From Ashinkailepas kermadecensis (lineage: Eukaryota; Arthropoda; Thecostraca; Neolepadidae): 64,000 nt of DNA. The DNA lies in NCBI GenBank assembly GCA_034440615.1, contig JAOTOM010003988.1, positions 15,001 to 79,000 on the forward strand, written 5' to 3'. A model generated the notes under the pieces. It had not been told where the DNA came from, made no database searches, and saw only the letters and a list, made by a program, of their open reading frames with translations. Position numbers and translations under genes: made by a program. Of the stretch, positions 24,099-34,489 are shown piece after piece. Numbering within the stretch: position 1 is the stretch's first letter; each line of letters opens with the position of its first letter.

Positions 24099-26690
24099 TC
24101 TTCCATGTAACGCCATGGGGATAATTATTCGTAGTTGGGAACGGGTGCATCCCCAAGGGGAGGTGGCATCAAATTCCTCCGCTGGCCAGAGCGAGTTGTT
24201 AAGCGCAGACATTCATAGTAGTACCAGAGTACTAACACACGTATGTGGAACAACACCCCTGTAACGAAGCTTTTTGAACTATCAATGTGCACGAGGTCGA
24301 ATGTGACACCTGCATGCTACAATAGTCACGGATGGCCCCACCGGCCACCTCGGAGAGGGGTCGTTACTGCTTAGTGCTTACTAAAGCCGTCTTGGTAAAG
24401 TTCGCATAATCTACCAAGTTATTTGTTCCTTAGCCTTTGCGTAGGAAATGAGTTTAAAATGCCTTTAACTTTAACCAAAATATTCGCGATCTGACGGTAC
24501 AATAGTCAAAAGTATTGCCGTGGCGGAAAACTGTTGGCGTATGGACAGCCTGTCCGGACCAATCAGGGAGGCCACGGCCGGTGACGTCACCAGCGGTAGT
24601 ATGTAGAAGCAAGCAAATCGCTTGGTGACTTCACCTCCTGTGTGTGGAGTGTTGAACACTACTTCGTAGCATAGACATTGGTGAATCGAGCCAGTTCAAA
24701 CACACATCTTGCGCGTCTCAAGTACACAGGGGGAGCATCGTACCACGCTGGAAGAGCTCCTCTCGTATTCAGTCGAGTCACCATTCCCAGCGTCTCCTTT
24801 ACGATGCGAGCTTGGCGTGGCCGTGGCTTCCGAGCTGGGGTGTTGTTTTATATACTTTGCCCCCCCCCAATAATTTCAACTTTCAACATGGAACCCCATG
24901 AATTCCCCCCCCCCCCCCAATCCATTTGAACCCGCCCATAGCCGTCATGAATTGTGCCCCCCAATAATTTTCAGAAATCAGCGCCTGTGCCTCCCAATCA
25001 GGACCGTATCCTCCTCTGCCTCTCCTCATAGTTAGTGATCTTTCCTCATTGCTTTTGCATAACTGAGGGAAGAGGCGGAGTCTCGTTGGTTCAGATGGTG
25101 ATCCCGCTATCACTAATGGTTTCTCCCTCCATAGTGAAAACTCCTTAGTACAGGCCTTGCCCAACCCCAACCCTCTTCACCCTTCCTCTGAATCAGCTCA
25201 AATTGTAACAGAAACATATAAGTGCAAGCATATCCAATGAGCGCGTTCATTTCGTCAGTCCCGACATGTTTGGGGCTTCACATAATTTCCTTAGACCTTC
25301 CTGTCTGGTCATGTTCCACTCAGGACGTACGATCCACGCTCTAGGACTACAGCGTGGAATAAAAAACGGACCTATTCGCCGTTTTTTTCACGATCAGCTC
25401 TGGTTCTCGGAAGCCACCAAAGATGCCTAGCGTTGGGTTTGCTTTGAGTCGAGCACTTCATGTCAGAAAGAGATATCGCTCCTTCCTTACGAAAGGTGCG
25501 CTGATAACTCCTCCACTGCCCCGTGACACCCAGCAGCTTCTTCGAAGGTGGAAGGGAGAAGAACACATGCGCAGTAGATCTGGATGCGACGCCATGCATC
25601 GGCATAACCGTCATAATGTCGCACAACAAAAAACGGTTCTGCGGAAAACAGCGACGTTTTTATTGCGCGCATGTTTCAATCTTGGATTGATTTGTACGAT
25701 TGTGCGTTGGCTATCTTTAGGCTATAGCCTAGTTGCTGGCTACTTATGCCTAGTGCTACCTATCTATGCTATCAATGCGGCATCAAGGTGGTCCCAAGTC
25801 TGTATATTGCATTTGTAGTTATCTTGTATTGACATGCGTGAGAGCAGACTAGTCCAATTGTAAACATTCTGCAGGCTGCACGACTCTAAAAATAACTTCA
25901 AGCCAGATGTGCGCCCAGAGCCAGAACCAGATCCATTATACCGGCTCCCGAATAAGGAGCAGAGTTATGCAATCGCACCCAACATGGACGGACTCTCATG
26001 GATCCATTCGACGAACATGTGCTACCTTCGGTCAGAAAGAAGTCAGACAGTAGCCTTGTTTCCATGGCAGGTTTGAATTGGGATTGGATTTCCACAATTA
26101 ATCGAATCCGGATTACAAGGAGCGTTTCCATGACCATTCGCGAGGAAATCAGGATTACATGTAGGATTTCCGAATCCGGATTTGTTGGGAAATCCCGGAT
26201 TTGCTGACAGTTGCGGCGCACGTGCGACATTTCCATTCAATACCCAAAAACGTATACCACATCGGCGTGGGCTGCGTCGTTGCATGAGAGACTGCTAACA
26301 AATCTGTTGAGCATAGGGTAAATAAATTTGTCATTATGTACAAATAAATTTGTAATTTTGTATTATAAATATAAAAATAAATTTGGATTATGATCGGAAA
26401 ATTCCATAGAAATCTAAAAACGAACTTTCGTCATGAAATGAAACATTTCTGTACGAGACATATTCCATTCATTAAAGTGTTCGGGAAACTAGACACCTGG
26501 TGTTCGTAATCATACACAACCACATTTTCGCGTTCGGAATACGGCACCCCACTACGAAATAGTTATCTGTTTTAAAGTTGCTCTTTGTGAGTGGTTAGAG
26601 GATTTTAATCGAAAGGAACTGTATAAAAAAGGAACCCTTTTTCTTTTCCCCTTTCGTAAACCCCCTAAAAATACTTGTTTCGCCCAACAA
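24099..26690. other. No gene recognised; C-rich repeat traces and a possible MITE-like segment
   Basis: Contains ccccccaataatttc phrases (24860-24970) like those at 43450-43570. At 26060-26210 there are repeated aatccggatt/ggattac phrases in both orientations, which may be a small decayed inverted-repeat element. No reading frame here carries a domain I recognise. Confidence 0.5.
24557..24589. promoter_or_regulatory. CCAAT plus CRE motif pair
   Basis: A CCAAT box (gaccaatcagg) lies 20 bp before a full CRE palindrome (TGACGTCA, 24582-24589) in a locally GC-rich stretch. The pair is common in promoters, but no gene is seen next to it. Confidence 0.25.
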
Positions 26691-26734
26691 AAAAAAAAAA
26701 ATAAATATTTTTTTTATAATTTTTTTATTGTTCG

Positions 26735-26775
<41 letters not shown>

Positions 26776-27524
26776 AAAAAAAAAAAAAACTTCCCCCCAA
26801 AAAAAAAATAATTTTCCCCCCCCCCCCCCCCCCCCCCCCCCCTTTTTTTTTTTCCCCCCCAAAAAAGGGGGTGTTTTTTTTTTTAAAAAAAAAAAATTTT
26901 ATAAAAAAAAAAAAATTTTTTTTTAAAAAAAAAAAAGAGCACCCATGGTTTTGGCCTTGTTCTTTCTTTTTGGTGTGGGGGGGGGGGGTTTAAAAAAAAG
27001 TTTTTGATCTTAAAACCAACCTTTTTAAAAAAAAAAAAAAAAAAAAAATTTTTTAAAAGGGTTGTCCCCCCCCCCCCAACAAAATCCCAAAAAACAAAAA
27101 AAAAAAAAAAATTTATTAAAAATTATTTGTCTAAAACCCCCCCCCCCCCCACCAAAAAAAACCCACAAACCCCCCCCCCGGGGGGGGGGGGGGGGGAGGG
27201 AAGGGGAGAAAAGGGAAACAAAACCTCCCCACCCCAACCACAAAAAAAAAAAAAACCCCATAAAAAATCTAAAAAAAAAACCAAAAAAAAAAACCAAAAA
27301 AAGAAAAAGAAATGAGTAATAAAAACGGAAAGGAAAAAAAGAATAAATAGAGAAGTTAGGGAAAGGGGGGTAATAAGAGGGTAGCAACCCCCCCCGCCCA
27401 CCCCACCAAACCACCACAACCAACCCCCCAACCACCCCTACCACACCCCCCCCCAAACCCCACCCCAACCCCCCCCCCACCCCGCCGCGGGCGGCCCCCC
27501 CCGCCCCCCGCCCCCCCCCCCCCC

Positions 27525-27563
<39 letters not shown>

Positions 27564-27581
27564 CCACCCCAAAAAAAAAAA
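26691..27581. repeat. Homopolymer-rich low-complexity block
   Basis: Nearly all runs are poly-C, poly-A, poly-T or poly-G of 5-40 bases, with very little normal sequence between. Translated frames (poly-Gly, Pro, Lys, Phe) are meaningless. The block may be a degraded consensus from low-quality reads or a gap-edge artefact rather than genuine satellite. It ends exactly at the left end of the hAT element. Confidence 0.85.
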
Positions 27582-27617
27582 CAGGGCCTAATTTAAGAGA
27601 ATTTCACTGGGGTGGAA
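27582..27617 (+). repeat. hAT left terminal inverted repeat
   Basis: CAGGGCCTAATTTAAGAG, six further bases, then ACTGGGGTGGAA. It pairs with the right end at 32024-32057, allowing two extra bases in the spacer on this side. Confidence 0.88.
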
Positions 27618-27747
27618 CATATGTGGTCCGCCACAAGTCTGAGGTTGGGGGACGCACTTGCGGCCCCAGCTGAACCCAACCTACCCCCATTTTCAATTTT
27701 CTCCACGGATTTAGGCCACTTTATTTTCGATCTACCAAAATTTGATA

Positions 27748-27759
27748 TTTATTTTTATT
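27748..27759 (-). terminator. Polyadenylation signals for the transposase gene
   Basis: Two overlapping-spaced AATAAA hexamers on the minus strand (27753-27748 and 27759-27754), about 190 bp beyond the stop codon and inside the left end of the element. Confidence 0.6.
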
Positions 27760-27949
27760 TTGATATTTTATAATACATTTTTTTTTAAACGGCTCTGGGG
27801 CTGACCGGAAGGGAGACGACTCGGGAGGACTGTCCGGGAGGGGGAGGCGAGGGCCCACTGAAAAGTATATGAATCGACACAATGCCGATCGGATGCCGAA
27901 CAGCAAGCCGATCGGAGCGGTGGCAAGCACACATCTCTGCAGCTCTACT

Positions 27950-30900
27950 TCACACGGCCCCAGAGCGATAGAAGCCCTTTGCGAACTCCTGCTTCATGTA
28001 CACTTCAGGCGTCGGGTTTCCCCAACGGCGTTCTTTCTTCTGCAGGAAGTGAGCGACGGCAGGTCTCGGGTCATAGCGGCCAACTCCTGTTCCATTCATT
28101 GACACAAGCATACGGCCGAGAACTGTGTCCATCATAGTGTTGAGACGATGACTTGACTTTATCTGGTTATAGTGTGATACGGCTCGTTCAGTTCCCATGC
28201 TGTGAGGGGTGAGACACATGAATGCAGCCAGGAGTTTCTGGCAGACACCGGAGCTGGTAGCCACCATAGCTTGCAGCTTTGCCCCGTTCGACACACAGCC
28301 ATCACGAGCGCCACACATGCGTCGCCAGTTGTCAGCCACAGCGACTGCGAATTCGGCCACAGCTTCTTCTCCGAACAGCATCGACACCAGGCCTCGACCT
28401 TCCTTTATAAACTCCGTCACGGACTCGGCTGTGAGGAGCGTCATCAGCACTTTTACTTGTTCCTCTTGGTCAATGTTGAGTCGCTCACACAGGAAGTTTT
28501 TGGTTGCTGCCACGATCTCTGTGCGAACTGCTGCTATCGATCGGTTCGAGGTTGTCACGTACTTGTTTTTTACGTTCCGATGACCTTTGTCTTCCCCGTC
28601 GGTCTGGCTGGTCCCGGCTTCTCCCGCGGTAGACGCCAAGAGAGCCTCCTCTTTGCCACCTGGCACGGGAGCGGCCTCCATCAGCTCCAGATAGTTTTTC
28701 GTTCCATCACGTGCTTCCAAGACGTCGGGGATTGTCAGGCTGTCCTGCTGAAGGCGCTTCTGCAGATGGCGGACTGACGTCATCGCGTCCGCCATGACCG
28801 CAGTCAGGTAGTGGGATCTCCCTCCGTCCTCCCACTTCGCCAGGTACCCTCGTGCCTCCGACTTGGCTTTCTTCTCTTGCGAGGCAGCGATTTCTCTCCA
28901 AACTTCTCGACACGCTGGAAGGTTTGCCAGCACGGCGTTGACCAGACTGAGAAGATGCTCAGCGAACCGCACCTCGAAGTATGCTGGAAATGCATACTTT
29001 GCTCCCGCTTTCTTTAGCATCTTCGTCCTGGACTTCGATGAGCGAAAGTATGTGGCCACGCTCAGCAAGTCAGACTTCCACAGCCGAAGCTCCGGGACAG
29101 AGTTTTCAGTGCTCTCAACAGCCAGATCGGAGCGGTGGCAGACACACCACATCACCAGCAGCTTGTGCTTGACATGGTCTTCCAGGCGTTTCCAGAGGCC
29201 ACTGGACCGGCCAGTGTTGGCGGCTTCCCCATCTGTCGTTATGCCGACCAGCTTTTCGGTGTCCGCCTTGGCATGGTTCAGGGCGAGCGTAGTGGCTTCC
29301 AGCAAGCCCTCTGCACCCCCGCTCTCAGACTCGACTACGCCTAGAAAGAGAGAGGTGAGCCTGCCGCTCTCTGAGACTGTGCGGGCCGTGACGAACTTGG
29401 TGTCCAGCTGCATCCGATCCACGCTTCCATCCACCTGGATACTGAAACAGATGCCTGCGTTGATGGTGTCTGCTAGCTTTTCTGCCTCCACAGCTGCAAC
29501 TGACTCTAGCATATCCCGGTACACGGCTGGATAGAGGTAGTGTAGCTCTGTTCCAGAGGGAGTTGTGGGTGTGAACTCCCACTCCCACCCATGGTCTGAC
29601 ATGGCGGACAGGAGCCGACTACTGTGCATTGTGGCCAGCGAACGACACGGCCATGACCACGCCGACGGAGTCTCGATCATGGAATCGCTGTACACGTCTA
29701 CAGCCAGCTTAATGAGGGTCTCTATGGTGGTTGACTTGTGCCGCTTGATGATGCTGAGCCACGGGTGTTTGTCGGTTTGTCTGTTCCACATCTCTTCCAG
29801 CTTCTGAGCCTCAGCAGCTGCGTGGTGAGGACGACCAAGAAGGTGGTCCACAACACGGCGGAGTTTCTCCACACCTTCTGCAAGCATGCCTGAGGCCGCA
29901 CCGACGACTCCGTTGGCAGACGCTTTGTTTGCCGCATCCTGCTGGCTCTGACAAACCTCACAAACGATGTAGGCCCTGTTTTTACCGCCGTTTGGTCCCC
30001 TTCTGCTCTCCCTTCGCAGTGACTTGCAGTTGGATATCAGCCATTGCAGGTCGAGTTTGTACCCTTTGTACCAGTTCGATCCTGCAGGAGATAGATCAAT
30101 GACAGTTTTTGCGGAACTAGCCAAACTCTTAATTTATGGAGGATAATTTACGTTATAAATAGGTATGTTGGGCATTTTTGTGCTATAAGTAGGTAGGTAC
30201 CTAAGATACGAAAACCATTGACCTTATATGTCGCACCTACAATCAGCAGGTCAGCACAAGTCCGCAATTAATTATTTTCGTATTTTGAATACTTTGAAGA
30301 AAAAAAATATGTAGGTGCCCATGTCAGGCTATCAGGCGGCAAACAGCATCCCCTCACATTAAACATTTATCTTAGTGTTACTTATTGTTATGATATGGAA
30401 CCGACTACCGATAACATTGTTGTATGTATGGGCGTAGCCACAGCCCCCCGGCCCCTCCCAGGTTTTCGGATTTTAAGCATTACGCCTATGGGCGTTGCAT
30501 AGAAAGAATTGACTTCAAAAGTCCTTCACCTCCCCCTCACCTGTTTCCGCCTCGTGGCGACACCCTTGCTTATGATGATTATGCTTTTGGTTTAAGAGCG
30601 CCGCAACGGTACAGTTATATGGTATATAGGTGTGTACTTACCAGTACAGTGACTGAGAGCGGGCGTGGAGCCGTCACCAGCAGGACGGGCAGAGGCTGAC
30701 GGCTGCTGGGAGCCGTCACCAGCAGGACGGGCAGAGGCTGACGGCTGCTGGGAGCCGTCACCAGCAGGACGGGCAGAGGCTGACGGCTGCTGGGAGCCGG
30801 CACCAGCAGGACGGACAGAGGCTGACGGCTGCTGGGAGCCGTCACCAGCAGGACGGGCAGAGGCTGACGGCTGCTGGGAACCGTCACCAGCAGGACGGGC

Positions 30901-31411
30901 AGAGGCTGACGGCTGCTGGGAGCCGGCACCAGCAGGACGTACAGAGGCTGACGGCTGCTGGGAGCCGTCACCAGCAGGACGGGCAGAGGCTGACGGCTGC
31001 TGGGAGCCGGAGGATGCAGGCCTACAAACGAGTCAATTAGCGATCAACGAAATGTGAGAGATCCATGACATTTGCTTTGTATTTCAGTGCAGTGAAGGAA
31101 ATGATTTTAATTTTGTGTCAGTATCGTCATTTCATGAACGAAATACTTAGGTACTTGCCCAATGTTACCGGTAGCTTTCAGGCGCCACAGGGTGAATTTG
31201 TCCCGAATGTTGAGAATTCTCTTGGATCCCCTCCCCCGCAGAACTGGACTGTGAACTTATTTGCTAGACCCAGGGCATCGTCGACTGGTACTTACTTGAC
31301 AAATTGAAGGATTGATGGAGTAGAACAAGACCGGGCTGCCGACTCCCACTGTTTTTGGACCTGCGCCCCTGACGTCTTACGTTTCTTTTTAACGGGCCCC
31401 GATCCTTCCAT
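27950..31411 (-). CDS. hAT-superfamily transposase, three exons, 875 aa
   Basis: Exons are 31411-31296, 31021-30642 and 30081-27950. Both introns are GT-AG (donors AA/GTAAGT and CTG/GTAAGT; acceptors TTTGTAG and CTCCTGCAG) and the frame is kept across both joins. Exon 1 starts in good context (ACAATGG) with MEGSGPVKKKRK, a classic basic nuclear-localisation motif. Exon 2 encodes a 14-residue repeat. Exon 3 carries a divergent TTF-like finger (C206, C209, H245, H251/252), then an RNase H-like core with VDGS (D383), TTDGEAAN (D449), the C-x2-H motif WCVCHRSDL (C478, H481) and, near the end, GTERAVSHYNQIKSSHR (E797), the hAT dimerisation and third-acid region. The order D-D-C..H-E is that of hAT transposases and no acid is missing. 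AATAAA lies about 190-200 bp past the stop. Starting instead at M 30124 within the intron would give 724 residues and lose the nuclear signal. It may be active or recently active; a domesticated role cannot be excluded. Confidence 0.88.
30667..31002 (-). repeat. Coding 42-bp minisatellite in transposase exon 2
   Basis: Eight exact-length 42-bp copies, each encoding QPSASARPAGDGSQ on the minus strand. Three types of change occur: Ala to Val (two copies), Asp to Ala (two copies) and one silent GGT CCC-type difference. None shifts the frame. The frame used is the one that joins both neighbouring exons correctly. The translated linker is Pro-, Ser- and Gly-rich and probably disordered. Confidence 0.88.
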
Positions 31412-31965
31412 TGTTAGTACTTGTATATGCAGTCTTTATGTAACTTGTAAGTGAAATAATTTCAATGGAAACTTCCACACACTACTTTCGCTGCTGTATT
31501 TGATTCCACAGCAAACGTAGCAACTAGCAGCCACCGACACCTCTCTGGCGGCACCGGCAACACAAATGAATAAGCATAGATCATTCATTGTGACCATTCG
31601 GGCGCGCAGATAATTCACTCGCAGCATCACAGCGGCACGCCGCACGGATGAATTTGAGAGGCATGCGCTTGTTTTTATTACGCACCTCCTCGCGAAGGAT
31701 TTTGTAAGAAAATACCATGTTCGGCGAGGCTCGGCGTGGTACCGTGCAAAACTTACGGGTATCTACAGCGTTGCGAGTGTAAGTGCATACACAATGGTGT
31801 AGGTATTGTGCTTTAATACATCAAAGTGATAAAAAATATCACAGTGAGCGTTGGATGGTTCATTGATTGTACGGATCAAGTACAATAAATAATGTAGGTT
31901 TCTGATGGTTCCAACGACTTCTGAGGCAGCCAGGTTCTCAGAAAGATCCTTCAGCATGGGCCCTC

Positions 31966-32057
31966 ACTGGGGTGGAAAGTCCTCGACGACTGGGGTGGAA
32001 ATCTGGGCGACTAGGGTGGAAGCTTCCACCCCAGTTAACATGTTAAAATAGGCCCTG
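31966..32057 (-). repeat. hAT right terminal and subterminal repeats
   Basis: The outer end (32057 inward) is CAGGGCCTATTTTAACATGT. Subterminal motifs are ACTGGGGTGGAA at 31966-31977 and 31989-32000, ACTAGGGTGGAA at 32010-32021, and the inverted copy TTCCACCCCAGT at 32024-32035. The last two form a short hairpin around AAGCTT. Confidence 0.88.
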
Positions 32058-33663
32058 CAAGAGACCCATCGCAACACGCGGTGCTGAATGGCAAGGTCGC
32101 AACGCTCAGAAATATCTCCCTTAGACTTAGAATCTCTCCTCAGATTCTCTCCGTTATTTTCACACTTTCTCACTCGCTGTGCCTTTCTCCCTCCCCTCTC
32201 TTATAGTGCTGCATCCACTAAACGTGATGCATAATGGTAGTTTAATGAGTCACTAATAACAAAGCATGGTTTAATTCACTACTGGGACCATGTAACTTGT
32301 GAAATACGTTTTGCAGGAGTGGTGATCTCCACGAACCCAATGCCATTTATTAATTAATTTCGATAGTAGCAGGTGTCGCCGGATCTGTGAACGTCTTGTG
32401 TACATCCAACTCATTCGATACTCAGCTCCGGCTTCAACAGTTGGATTTCCGTTCCGTTCCCACGGAAACCGGAGCTCAAACATGACATCACCATCCGACA
32501 TGTGACATTGTCTGTTGGACGATGTCATATACACCATCATAAGCATCGATGATGGTCTGGTAACATCAGCGTCACGCCCGATGCATCGAGAGCATTTGAC
32601 GGCTTCGGGTGTTCTCCCGGACAAGCAGGGGTGCTACGGAGTTGACAGCATTGGCATGGATCCATGGATCCATGATTCCATACTTAATCGCGGGCGCACA
32701 AAGTTCGTCCGAGACGGCTCCAACGAGCTGTCGGTGACCGGAGTGTACTGGGGCTCCATTTTTGGGCTGATGTTGTTTTCCTGTCTCCAGGCATGTTGCA
32801 GCGCCTCGATGACATTCAGTTTCCGGATGCGGATGACGCCCACGCCCCGAGGCGCGGGGTGGGGGGGGAGGGAGCCTCCCTCCTTGGGAGACCCTGGCTG
32901 CGCCACTGCCCACTCCCAATAAGCTGAAACGGCTTCAAATAAACTAGCTCTTTATGGAGTGAAACCTGCACATGATGTTTGAGCTGCTACATGCCACAAA
33001 CGACCTTGGACCGATCTGATAGCGTGTCATCAGTGACGCCACGGTGTTGCAATGCACTGCAATGGCCAACAATCCACCGCTGCATGTAGAAAACCTATGC
33101 TTTTGCATGAAGCTTGCGAGGCTTTCTTTTCCGAGCTGAGCGGTTCGAACAGTCTGACCAGCTGATGTGCGAAACCCACCTGGTTCATATGCGTTCGCAA
33201 GGTCACTGACAGTGCATATGCGGTCGGTGGGTATGTCAAGTCAGCAATAAACCTTCCCCAAGGATTGGGAACTTTCTATCGCCTGTCTACTGCCATACCT
33301 CATCAATAATGCACACACTATGTATTTCGAATGGGAAATTACCCCTCTGATAAAAGCCACAAACTGCATGGTGCGGAAGAGTTGACAGCATGTGATTTGA
33401 GAGCAGTTTGGAGGCAGCATTCATCACGCAAACAGTGATGGTAGTCTTTGAAGATGTTTCACTCAGATATGGCGGTCAGTCTTCCAGAGTGCTACCTTTC
33501 GGTCGCACCACTTCATTGCTTAGCCCACCCGATACAGCCAATTGTTGGTTTGTACCAGTAGCAGCATGAGTCATTCTAACACTATCCTAAAGCTCGACCC
33601 ACTACGAACTGCCCAGGCAAAGCAGTTCGTGACTCGTGTGAACTCAGTCATGTCGCTGTTCTG
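32058..33663. other. No gene recognised
   Basis: Between the two hAT elements. Unique sequence with a duplicated 'tggatccatggatccatga' phrase near 32659 and a potential hairpin (tgttgcaatgcactgcaatg) near 33045. The short frames carry no recognised domain. Confidence 0.5.
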
Positions 33664-33931
33664 ATGGACCCAGGATCCAGGATGTCTCCCGCCCTGCGCA
33701 GATCAGACGACCATATGGATCTCCCCCGGCCTCCGCACGCCCAGACCCACCCGCCTTCTCAGCCTGCACAGGCCCAGACGTTTCCCGACCTCCACAGGCC
33801 CAGACATGGATCCCGACCCCCACAGGCCCAGACGTGTCAACCCCCCCCCCCCCCCACCTCCGCAAGGCCAGACCCGTCTTCCTAGCCTCCACAGGCCCCA
33901 GACGTGTATCCAGACCCTACAGGTCCAGACG
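33664..33931. repeat. 30-bp minisatellite, left part (interrupted)
   Basis: Degenerate tandem units around ccacaggcccagacgtgt with variable C tracts. The same array resumes at 37574, on the other side of the inserted element. Confidence 0.82.
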
Positions 33932-33998
33932 CAGGGCCTCCTCTAGCATGTTAACTAGGTGGGATGTGTCCATCTAGTGCCGTGAAATCCCACCTAGT
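33932..33998 (+). repeat. Left terminal and subterminal repeats of the non-autonomous hAT
   Basis: Terminus CAGGGCCTCCTCTAGCATGT, then ACTAGGTGGGAT (33954-33965) and its inverted copy ATCCCACCTAGT (33987-33998). This reproduces the paired subterminal layout of the complete element. Confidence 0.8.
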
Positions 33999-34489
33999 CA
34001 CAGGGAGATACTTTGGAGAAAGCAACCAAAAAAGCCTTCGTATAGTTCGGGTAGCGGAAATGATTTTTTCCTTGGAAAGGTGAATTTCAATCAAGAATAA
34101 AAATGGTAGTAAGTTGGCAGCACTTATACTGAGGTGAAAGAGACGAGGAAGACCCAGATGTGAAATGTTTCTATAAAAAGCATTTCATGCTACAAAGGCA
34201 GCAATTGGGTCCATTAGCGGTGGTATTACAAAAGCATGACTTTTACGCACACCACAGAAGAGCGGGGCAACAGGAGCCAGGCTGCATGACATGAGTGACG
34301 AGAGCTAGATATTAATTTGTGGTCTTTTCTAAATGTTGCTAAAATGAAGAGACAGACGAAGTTAGATGCCTTTGTAAAAAGATAAGGTGTATAACATGGT
34401 GTAATGTTGACAGGCTACCCCACCAGGCGACACTATCCCCTTTCCCTCGGGAAAAGGGGGGCAGTTCTCCCCCTGAGAGGTTGTGGGGC

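Larger units (their letters stand above)
27582..32057 (-). mobile_element. Complete autonomous-type hAT transposon, 4.48 kb
   Basis: The left end reads CAGGGCCTAATTTAAGAG. The right end in reverse complement reads CAGGGCCTATTTTAACATGT. Both then continue into ACTGGGGTGGAA (27606-27617, and 32024-32035 inverted). CAGGG-type termini are usual for hAT elements. The intact three-exon transposase gene lies between them. Three more direct copies of the ACTGGGGTGGAA motif lie just inside the right end (31966, 31989, 32010), as expected of subterminal transposase-binding sites. The right flank is CAAGAGAC, but the left flank is poly-A of the low-complexity block, so the 8-bp target duplication cannot be confirmed. 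Confidence 0.9.

Noticed and set aside
27025..27567. 180-codon Gly/Phe-rich frame
   Set aside because: It is the translation of homopolymer runs in a suspect low-complexity block.
30424..31057. Plus-strand frame EPSPAGRAEADGCW over the 42-bp repeat
   Set aside because: The minus-strand frame is joined by two good splice sites to a transposase; the plus-strand reading has no such context.
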